DNA from: a virus
Length of the DNA stretch: 64,000 nt
IMG/VR virus record: IMGVR_UViG_3300033144_001700
Coordinates: 1 to 64,000 of that record
Reading direction: 5' to 3' (one strand)
The translations under genes and the position numbers were made by a program. Below, in pieces: positions 48,740 to 55,759 of the stretch. How positions within the stretch are numbered: position 1 is the stretch's first letter; every line of letters starts with the position of its first letter. The notes under the pieces are model-generated. The model ran no database searches. It saw only the letters and a program-made list of their open reading frames with translations, and was not told the DNA's origin.

Positions 48740-48754
48740 GCAACGGTATAGCAA

Positions 48755-48780
48755 ACGGCCCTTGCTTTCGCAAGAGCCGT
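48755..48780 (-). terminator. Rho-independent terminator-like stem-loop
   Basis: On the minus strand ACGGCTCTTGC, GAAA loop, GCAAGGGCCGT: 11 bp with one G-U pair and a GNRA-type loop, followed by TTTGCTATACC. It ends the GGCT-like operon just before the SbcC N-half gene. Confidence 0.75.
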
Positions 48781-48804
48781 CGCGGTAAGGGTGGAGCCTA
48801 AAAT

Positions 48805-49377
48805 TCAGTCGTATGATACATCGATCCATGATGCGTCGCGCATCCCGCGCGGGAGATCGCGAACGTCCTCGTCCTCGTCCTCGAACTCGTCGTCCAGCGC
48901 CTCGATAGCGGCGGCGGTCGAGTCGAGCGCCTTGTTCACGTTGGCCTTCTGCTCTTCAGTGAGAGGCCGGACGCGCCAGTCGCCGGACTGAACGATGTCG
49001 TTGTAGTCGATCGACCTCGGCGAATTCCAGAGGTAGATTTCTGCCCGTACGATCTCGTCGCTGTCTTCGGGCCTGATCTCGACGTTGCGCCTGATGTACA
49101 TCGAGTCCTTCGGTGCGTCTGGATTGAAACCTTCCAGCCTGTCCAGATCGCGTAGTCCGTTGGCGTCCACTTCGTAAAGCTCGCCGTGGACGATACCCTC
49201 TTGGCTCGTGACCACTGCCGGGAACGCGCCGAGAGAGACCATCAAGCCGCCAACGAATCTGTAGTCGCCCACCAGGTGAGCGCCGTTGCGGGTCAGGATG
49301 TCGTGGTTGCCGAAGCCTTCCATCAGCGAACCGTAAACGAATACGAGAGTTGCGTTTGTTGCGTTTGCCTGTGTCAT
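48805..49377 (-). CDS. Gamma-glutamylcyclotransferase-like protein
   Basis: 190 residues, ATG preceded by the recurring AAGGAGCTAGGAAATG site. The GGCT/AIG2-like signature is clear: VFVYGSLMEGFGNHDIL near residue 12 (Y-G-S-L), the catalytic-type Glu region GELYEVDANGLRDLDRLEGF, and YIRRNVEI. Such enzymes cyclise gamma-glutamyl amino acids or amines. A strongly acidic C-terminal tail (DDEFEDEDEDV) is extra. Substrate in a phage is unknown. Confidence 0.78.
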   Translation of the reverse strand: MTQANATNATLVFVYGSLMEGFGNHDILTRNGAHLVGDYRFVGGLMVSLGAFPAVVTSQEGIVHGELYEVDANGLRDLDRLEGFNPDAPKDSMYIRRNVEIRPEDSDEIVRAEIYLWNSPRSIDYNDIVQSGDWRVRPLTEEQKANVNKALDSTAAAIEALDDEFEDEDEDVRDLPRGMRDASWIDVSYD

Positions 49378-49395
49378 TTCCTAGCTCCTTCTTAC

Positions 49396-49713
49396 CTAGT
49401 TCCGGTTGATCTTGTTGATGCAGCGGGTGCAGGTGACTTCGTTGTTGTCGTCGGTGAGGTTGTGGTGAGTGTTGTTCCATGCGCGGGTGTTGTGGCCGCA
49501 GTAGGCGTAGTCGCGTCCTTCACCCTTGCCGAAGGTGGCGATCTTGTGAATCTTGACGCCGGGTGTGGCGGCGGTGGCGGGAGTGGCGGCGGTCTTGCAC
49601 TCTTTGCAGGTCTTGTAGCTGTCGAATGACCATGCAGGGTTCGTGCAGTTTGTGTTCTGGCAAGTCGGCATATCGGTGGCTCCTGCGGTTGTGGTGGCCT
49701 GTGTGTTCTTCAT
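49396..49713 (-). CDS. Zinc-finger-like protein
   Basis: 105 residues directly after a promoter; the first codons (MKNTQATTTAGATD) resemble other leader-type starts in the window. Cys pairs at CQNTNC, CKEC and later CGHN, CTRC, with His residues, give a metal-binding pattern (several CxxC-like pairs). The linker has Thr/Ala/Pro repeats (AATPATAATPG). Likely a small DNA- or protein-binding factor. Confidence 0.65.
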   Translation of the reverse strand: MKNTQATTTAGATDMPTCQNTNCTNPAWSFDSYKTCKECKTAATPATAATPGVKIHKIATFGKGEGRDYAYCGHNTRAWNNTHHNLTDDNNEVTCTRCINKINRN

Positions 49714-49721
49714 CTGATGTA

Positions 49722-49751
49722 AGAATACACCTAGAGCTTAGAGTATGTCAA
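49722..49751 (-). promoter_or_regulatory. Sigma-70-type promoter with conserved spacer
   Basis: TTGACA (49751-49746), 18-base spacer, TATTCT (49727-49722) on the minus strand. The spacer TACTCTAAGCTCTAGGTG is nearly identical to that of the promoter at 50036-50065 (TACCCTAAGCTCTAGGCG). Confidence 0.8.
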
Positions 49752-49755
49752 GCGT

Positions 49756-49887
49756 TTACCGAACCGCCCTCGCGAGAGCGATCTGCTCACGCGCGAGTGC
49801 CGCGTGGCAAGCGCCGTGATTGCAGGACTCGCAAGGAACGAGATCGGCTTGGTTGCTGTCGCCTGCGTCGGTGTTCTCGTTATCCAT
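49756..49887 (-). CDS. 43-residue Cys-containing peptide
   Basis: ATG preceded by AAGGAGCTAGGAAA. Sequence MDNENTDAGDSNQADLVPCE then SCNHGACHAA gives C-x2-C-x4-C-x with His, a small zinc-like site, and a helical basic end. Its stop lies just before the next promoter. Confidence 0.5.
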   Translation of the reverse strand: MDNENTDAGDSNQADLVPCESCNHGACHAALAREQIALARAVR

Positions 49888-49891
49888 TTTC

Positions 49892-50005
49892 CTAGCTCCT
49901 TGTGTTGAGGTTGAAGAACTTGCGGATCATGTTGACGATGGTGCTGTCGCCGTAGGTGCGGTGGAAATCTGTCTGGCTTAGTTCTTGCATCCTCGCGTTT
50001 GTCAT
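49892..50005 (-). CDS. 37-residue peptide
   Basis: First open frame after the promoter at 50036-50065, with AAGGAGCTAGGAAATG at its start. Reads MTNARMQELSQTDFHRTYGD and on to NLNTRS. It ends within the ribosome site of the next small gene, so the two are translationally linked. Confidence 0.5.
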   Translation of the reverse strand: MTNARMQELSQTDFHRTYGDSTIVNMIRKFFNLNTRS

Positions 50006-50035
50006 TTCCTAGCTCCTTACCTCTTACCTGATGCA

Positions 50036-50065
50036 ATTATGCGCCTAGAGCTTAGGGTATGTCAA
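50036..50065 (-). promoter_or_regulatory. Sigma-70-type promoter with conserved spacer
   Basis: TTGACA (50065-50060), 18-base spacer, CATAAT (50041-50036). It drives the two small peptides at 50005 and 49887. The spacer is shared with the promoter at 49722-49751. Confidence 0.8.
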
Positions 50066-50071
50066 GCGCTC

Positions 50072-50100
50072 TGAGCGCAGAGGATCAACCCCTGCGCTCA
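50072..50100 (-). terminator. 9-bp stem-loop at the end of the 81-residue gene
   Basis: TGAGCGCAG and CTGCGCTCA pair around an 11-base loop that contains the stop codon. There is no T-run after it. Lies directly before the -35 box of the next promoter. Confidence 0.5.
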
Positions 50101-50330
50101 AAGTAATCTCGCATCTCTCGCGGGATGTGGATCGAGCGGAAGATCATCCGCCACTTCATCCGGTGGTACTGCTTGATACCGCGCTCGCTGTGGCGCTCCC
50201 GATCGATGCTCGACTCGTAAGACTCGTGAGGATGTGACTTGCCTCTGTGGTCGTTCTCAGGGCGGGAGTCGTCCCATCTGATCTTCAACCAATGATCACT
50301 GTTCACGATCTCCGGAATGTACTTGAACAT
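50085..50330 (-). CDS. Hypothetical 81-residue protein
   Basis: ATG preceded by AAAGGAAAGGAG. Begins MFKYIPEIVNSDHWLKIRWD, rich in His, Arg and Lys, with a helical basic C-terminus. The open frame continues upstream but through the structured leader RNA, so I accept only this part. No family recognised. Confidence 0.55.
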   Translation of the reverse strand: MFKYIPEIVNSDHWLKIRWDDSRPENDHRGKSHPHESYESSIDRERHSERGIKQYHRMKWRMIFRSIHIPREMRDYFERRG

Positions 50331-50379
50331 CGGACGGCTCCTTTCCTTTGACCCAGGCGCTCCAGGTTGATCGCATCTT

Positions 50380-50790
50380 GAAGAGGTCACCATCTGCGCC
50401 GCGATGTTCCCGCAGTAGCGAACTGGCGCTGCGCTTTCTCGTCGCACATGGATGGTTGGCACTGGCCAGAGCATCACTGGTGTGAGGATGGCGACCTCTT
50501 CGAGATGGTCGAGAGACTGACGAATCTGGCAAGGGCGGTCTGCATACTTTGGCTCCGCCTCTCTTGCAGCTATTCAAACCAGCGCTTGCGCGCCTGAGAC
50601 AGCGGCTTCTCGTGATCTGCGAGTAGCAATATCTTGGTGGCAGGGAGCTACCCTCGCCAGATTCGTTGGTCTCTCGACCGGGTAGTGAAGGGGCCGTACT
50701 CTCTCCGTTGTACACGGCGCGAAACTTGCGGCCCCTTCACTGGTGGCTGAAGTTTTCGGTGGTGCATCGGTCTGGCTTTGTCGGCCTCGC
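50380..50790 (-). ncRNA. Candidate large structured RNA
   Basis: This is the ~480-base leader before the 81-residue gene; no convincing coding region exists in it. Minus-strand stems: (1) 13 perfect bp, 50741-50729 with 50696-50684; (2) 11 bp then a 2x2 mismatch then 17 bp, 50679-50650 with 50507-50536; (3) 15 bp, 50501-50487 with 50394-50380; plus smaller hairpins between them with GNRA-type GCAA and GAGA loops and stem CCGC..TCTC/GAGA..GCGG. The three non-Watson-Crick pairs in stems 2 and 3, outside the 2x2 mismatch, are G-U on the minus strand and would be C-A on the plus strand, which supports this orientation. It may be a stable ncRNA, riboswitch or a packaging/regulatory RNA; family unknown. 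Confidence 0.65.
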
Positions 50791-50820
50791 CTCGTCCTCT
50801 TACTTGCTTCAACCTCGACA

Positions 50821-50850
50821 ACCTTACTCCCTAGAGCACAACCATGTCAA
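50821..50850 (-). promoter_or_regulatory. Promoter of the structured RNA
   Basis: TTGACA (50850-50845), 18-base spacer, TAAGGT (50826-50821) on the minus strand. Transcription would begin about 50814 and run through the structured leader to the 81-residue gene. Confidence 0.7.
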
Positions 50851-50863
50851 CCCCAACGCAAAA

Positions 50864-50905
50864 GAGCGACACCGCTCCACGTTTCACAATCAAACGGTGC
50901 CGCTC
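50864..50905 (-). terminator. Rho-independent terminator
   Basis: Minus strand GAGCGGCACCG and CGGTGTCGCTC pair over 11 bp (one G-U) around a 20-base loop, followed by TTTTGCG. It ends the DUF932-like gene's transcript and isolates the structured RNA. Confidence 0.85.
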
Positions 50906-50923
50906 ACTTGCTCTACAAATCGT

Positions 50924-52027
50924 CTAGGCGATAACCCTGTGGCAGTTGGTGCAGACTTCGGGATGGCTAGCGACCTGTCCGCCGATGCGCATCAGCTTAC
51001 GAGCCAACGTCGGATCGGCTTCGTTCTCACCGCCGTCTCCGACAACATCGGGATGGTTCGACGCAACCCAGGTCACAGCGTTCAGCACGTCGTAGAGCGT
51101 CCGTGCGCCAACGTCCACGACGCGCTCCGTAACCAGTTCTCGGATGTTGACCGGCACACTGAACTCGCTGTACACACCTTGCAGTGCGTCGCTCATGTGG
51201 CCATCGAAGTTGATCGAAGCCAACCGCCCTTGACGTTCGATCTCTTCATCACCGGCATCGAGCGCCGCCTTCAGAGCATCGAACATCCAGTCGTCGGAAC
51301 CGTCGTCGGAACCGTCGCGGTTCGCGGCCTGACGGAAGATCGACTCGGCACTGATCATCCCGTTGGTGCAGAGCATCGTGTGAACGTAGGTGCTGAACGT
51401 CAGCGGGTGAGCTTGTGCGTGGCTGTACTCGATCGTCACTCCGGTGCGCACAGCTTCGCGCATCGAAACGTGACCGCCGCGCTTCGCTGCGCGCTCGATC
51501 ACTTCCTTGTCTTCGTGCGTCACGATCGACAAAGTTGTGTCGTACATCGTGTGGCTGACGTGATGAGCCGACAGGTCGGCCTCGCTGCCGCCTGTGTACT
51601 CGATCGTCTTGTCAAGGATGCGGCCCATCGGAATCAAGTCGAGCTTCGACCGGCTGAAGATTTCGATCTGGTCATCGATCGCGGCCATCCCGATCATCTG
51701 GATTCCTCGGTTGGCGATCCAGTGATTCATGTGCGGGATCATCAGTTCGTGCGGCGTCCTCTGCACGTAGGCTTTCGGGATTCCAAGGAACGATCCCGCC
51801 GCCAGGTACGCGTCCCTCGACACAAGCCACTCGCCTATGCCTTCGCGACGTTGGCTGCGCTTGTCCCGCGCCTTGCGCTCGAACGTCATCAGCCCGTCAG
51901 CGTCCAGTTGGAACCGGCTCGTCACCTTCTCTTCGGTCGGAGAGAAGTTGATGATCGTCGCGTTCTCGGCGCGGTCGATCCGTTCCCGCACTTCGGGAAT
52001 CGTCATCGTCTTTGTCATCGTTGTCAT
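50924..52027 (-). CDS. DUF932-like phage protein
   Basis: 367 residues from the ATG at 52027 (MTTMTKTMTIPEVRERIDR). It resembles the DUF932 family common in phages and plasmids: central VTIEYSHAQAHPLTFSTYVH region and TMLCTNGMISAESIFRQA. A Cys pair at the end (EVCTNCHRVIA). Function in this family is not established. It overlaps the MazG-like gene by 1 bp and ends at a terminator. Confidence 0.6.
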   Translation of the reverse strand: MTTMTKTMTIPEVRERIDRAENATIINFSPTEEKVTSRFQLDADGLMTFERKARDKRSQRREGIGEWLVSRDAYLAAGSFLGIPKAYVQRTPHELMIPHMNHWIANRGIQMIGMAAIDDQIEIFSRSKLDLIPMGRILDKTIEYTGGSEADLSAHHVSHTMYDTTLSIVTHEDKEVIERAAKRGGHVSMREAVRTGVTIEYSHAQAHPLTFSTYVHTMLCTNGMISAESIFRQAANRDGSDDGSDDWMFDALKAALDAGDEEIERQGRLASINFDGHMSDALQGVYSEFSVPVNIRELVTERVVDVGARTLYDVLNAVTWVASNHPDVVGDGGENEADPTLARKLMRIGGQVASHPEVCTNCHRVIA

Positions 52028-52431
52028 TAAGCGTCTCCTTTCGATGACTCTTCGTCGTTGTCCTTCTGTAATGGTATGGCGATCCGCTCTCCTATCCGCA
52101 AGATGCGGCCCACAGGACACGCCACATCGTGATCGAGCGCGAAACACTTTGGATTGCCGCAAAGAACTTCGTCATCCATCTTGTCCAAGTCTTGAATCGC
52201 TAAGCGAAGTTCGGCGTACTCCATCCTGAACGCGACGACGTACTGCAACGCGTCGCCTAGTTCTTGCTGCAAATCAAGGAGATGATCGCGACCGTCGAAC
52301 GTCATCAGAGTTTGACCGTACCGCTCGATCCCGATCGCCTGTCGCGACTCGATAAACTCAACGACCTTGCTCGTCACATCGGCACTGATATCGTCAGTGT
52401 CCGGCCTCTTCTGTTCGTCAGCTTCATTCAT
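52027..52431 (-). CDS. MazG/dATP-dGTP-pyrophosphohydrolase-like protein
   Basis: 134 residues. Core IERYGQTLMTFDGRDHLLDL followed by QQELGDALQYVVAF matches the phage MazG-like pattern (R-x-x-K/R-Y-G ... D-G-R-D ... E-E-L-x-D-A). In other phages such proteins trim or hydrolyse nucleotides. A Cys pair (CGNPKCFALDHDVACP) near residue 90 could bind metal. Overlaps the RecA gene by 4 bp. Confidence 0.7.
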   Translation of the reverse strand: MNEADEQKRPDTDDISADVTSKVVEFIESRQAIGIERYGQTLMTFDGRDHLLDLQQELGDALQYVVAFRMEYAELRLAIQDLDKMDDEVLCGNPKCFALDHDVACPVGRILRIGERIAIPLQKDNDEESSKGDA

Positions 52432-53570
52432 TCTGATTCTCCTTCCAGGTTAGCCGGTGCGAACGCTAGCTCGGTCGGCGTCGGCGTCTTCTCGCGTATC
52501 TTCTGAGGCTTCGTCTCCGGCTCTGAGCTTGGATTCTGAGCGAGCGCATCCATCACCGCATCTCTGAGTATCCGGTACTTGTCGCCGTTCTCTGACAGCC
52601 ATCTCAGCAGCGCCTCTAATCCGTTCTGCTTCTTGGCATTTCGGAACGGTAGCACGTAGAAGTTGCCGGACTTCTTAACGATGCCCCTACCTTCGGCGAT
52701 CTCGACAATAGTCTGCGGCTCGAACAACCCGAACTTATCTCGGATGTAGAAGGTGCCTTCCCTGAACGGCGCACCAGTCTTGTTCTTCACCACCTTTGCC
52801 AGAATCTTCACCGCGACCGGCCCGTCAACCAGGCCACCTGTAATCCGATCCTCGATCTTACCGGCAAAGGATTTGATCGTGATCAACTCGACACGAACGC
52901 TAGCGTAAAACTTCAACGCAGTGCCGCCAGGTGTCGTCTTGCGCGCCATCTTGCCGAACGTTGCCAGCGGTACACGGACGTGGTTGAGGAAGATCATCAC
53001 GACTCCGCTCGCGCTGATCTTCTTGGTCAGTCGCCGGAGAACCTTCGACATCGCTCGCGCCTGTTCCGCGATGGTGCTGTCTTCGATCTCACCTTCGATC
53101 TCTTTCTTGGTCGGCATCGACGCCAGCGAGTCGCAGATGATCAAATCGACAGTATCCGATTCGATGAACTCTTCGGCGATCGTCATCCCTTCTTCTAACG
53201 TAGTTGGCTGCGCCAACTGGAATCGGTCGGCGCTCAAATCGACTCCGTGCAAGCCAGCGTAGTACGGATCGAAACTGTTCTCGAAATCCAAGTACAACAC
53301 GCTGCCGTTGTTGTCTAGCTGCGCCTGATGCGCGCACGCCAGGGCGAGCGAAGATTTGCCGCTCGACGGGTTGCCGTACAGTTCAACGATCCGTCCACGC
53401 GGGAAGCCGCCACAGCCGATCGCCAAATCCAGCAGGATCGCACCGGTACTGATCGCGTCGATCTGCTGTTCATCGATCACGCTCTGATCGAGCGAAACCA
53501 GCGCACCGATCCCGTGCTTTTTAACGACCGCCGCCGCCGCAGATTTGAACGTAGGTTTACGAGCCGCCAT
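52428..53570 (-). CDS. recA: RecA recombinase
   Basis: 380 residues. Walker A LYGNPSSGKSSLAL (about residue 65), catalytic Glu region with YLDFENSFDPYYAGLHGVDL, Walker B VDLIICDSLASM, L2-type GGTALKFYASVRVELI and the C-terminal helix-basic part. Forms filaments on single-stranded DNA for recombination and repair, and could trigger SOS responses. The C-terminus past residue 330 is shorter and less acidic than in typical bacterial RecA. It overlaps the nuclease gene by 14 bp. Confidence 0.9.
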   Translation of the reverse strand: MAARKPTFKSAAAAVVKKHGIGALVSLDQSVIDEQQIDAISTGAILLDLAIGCGGFPRGRIVELYGNPSSGKSSLALACAHQAQLDNNGSVLYLDFENSFDPYYAGLHGVDLSADRFQLAQPTTLEEGMTIAEEFIESDTVDLIICDSLASMPTKKEIEGEIEDSTIAEQARAMSKVLRRLTKKISASGVVMIFLNHVRVPLATFGKMARKTTPGGTALKFYASVRVELITIKSFAGKIEDRITGGLVDGPVAVKILAKVVKNKTGAPFREGTFYIRDKFGLFEPQTIVEIAEGRGIVKKSGNFYVLPFRNAKKQNGLEALLRWLSENGDKYRILRDAVMDALAQNPSSEPETKPQKIREKTPTPTELAFAPANLEGESE

Positions 53571-53958
53571 TGTTGACCTTCTTCTTTGCGTACTCGATCA
53601 GAGTTACGCCTGTTATCTCTTCAATTCGTGGTGTCCATCTCACAGCCTTGCCGCCGCGCTTCACCTTCAGCTTGCGCCATCCCCACAACTCTATCTTGCC
53701 GCCAGCCTTCAGCCACGCCCAGGCCGCGCTCCTACACTCGCCCAAGATTTTGTGGCGGTGTTGACTGAACGCCGTGCCACAACTCTGAACACCGAGTATG
53801 TCGTTGTCGCGAATCGCGATGATGTCGAGAAACCCGAACAGGTCTCGTCGGACACCGCCAGCGGGATGCCGTGGGTTGAGTATCCATCGCTCGCAGATAT
53901 CCGTCAGGTATCCTTTATCTTGTAATCCTTTAAGCGTCCGTTGCGTGTGCTTTGACAT
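53557..53958 (-). CDS. Putative PD-(D/E)XK endonuclease
   Basis: 133 residues from the ATG reading MSKHTQRTLKGLQDKGYLTD. The core DLFGFLDIIAIRDNDILGVQ and the later GKIELWGWRKLKVKRGGKAV fit the small nuclease/Holliday-junction-resolvase-like fold found in phages (Asp in F-L-D, then Gln where Glu is more usual, then Lys in a late strand). Catalysis is not certain because of the Gln variant. Sits between SSB and RecA. Confidence 0.65.
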   Translation of the reverse strand: MSKHTQRTLKGLQDKGYLTDICERWILNPRHPAGGVRRDLFGFLDIIAIRDNDILGVQSCGTAFSQHRHKILGECRSAAWAWLKAGGKIELWGWRKLKVKRGGKAVRWTPRIEEITGVTLIEYAKKKVNNGGS

Positions 53959-53968
53959 TACACAGCAA

Positions 53969-53993
53969 CGGCGCACCCGTTACAGGTGCGCCG
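53969..53993 (-). terminator. Stem-loop after the SSB gene
   Basis: CGGCGCACC and GGTGCGCCG pair over 9 bp around a 7-base loop in the 57-bp gap between SSB and nuclease. No T-run follows directly, so it may be an attenuator or processing site rather than a strong terminator. Confidence 0.6.
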
Positions 53994-54015
53994 CCATCTG
54001 ATTCTCCTTCCGCTC

Positions 54016-55203
<1,188 letters not shown>

Positions 55204-55253
55204 GTTCACTCTCCTTCTACTGCGGTATGGTGCGATCGGTTGATCGGCGCTAG

Positions 55254-55748
55254 TTACTCTAACTCACTCATGCGTTGACCAACCTGAAGTGTCTGGATGA
55301 TCTGGCCAACGGCCCATCGACGGTCAGCAAAAGCGCGCGCCTGTACCGCGATTGCTTTGACAGTCTCTTCGATCTGAACAAACAAAATTTGCTGCCCATG
55401 CAAGATGATCGCGGCGTCAACGACACGCGTCCGGCAAATCGCTGCGCGCTCTTCCCAAGACATCTGTTGACCCAGGCGCGCCACGCCCTCGACCACAGCA
55501 TCGAATCCGTTTTGGTACGTGAACTGATCCTGAGTGAACAACGCTTTCGCTAGCCCAAAGAACTTCAGCGCTTCGGCGTGCTGACCTGACGCCACCATCG
55601 CATCGGATGCGCAGCGTGTCGCGTACTCTGCTAGTTCCTCAACTCCTTTCCGTGAATAACTCGGCACGCCTGTGTCAGCGTTCATCCTGTCCGCCAGGGA
55701 CGCGCTCATCTCGTTCAAGCTCTCGGCGATCTCTGCTAGTTTTGCCAT
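55254..55748 (-). CDS. Hypothetical helical protein
   Basis: 164 residues, helix-rich with a repeated AEYATRCASDAMVASGQHAE pattern. No recognised motif. It sits between DNA polymerase and SSB in the replication cluster, so a replication accessory role is possible. Confidence 0.55.
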   Translation of the reverse strand: MAKLAEIAESLNEMSASLADRMNADTGVPSYSRKGVEELAEYATRCASDAMVASGQHAEALKFFGLAKALFTQDQFTYQNGFDAVVEGVARLGQQMSWEERAAICRTRVVDAAIILHGQQILFVQIEETVKAIAVQARAFADRRWAVGQIIQTLQVGQRMSELE

Positions 55749-55759
55749 CTCGACTCCTT

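Noticed and set aside
50296-50715. Minus-strand 139-residue frame over the structured RNA
   Set aside because: Low-quality composition, no ribosome site, and it passes through several long stems; better explained as non-coding leader.
50666-52030. 454-residue plus-strand frame
   Set aside because: It lies opposite the DUF932-like gene and the structured leader; the minus-strand reading has conserved motifs and good starts.
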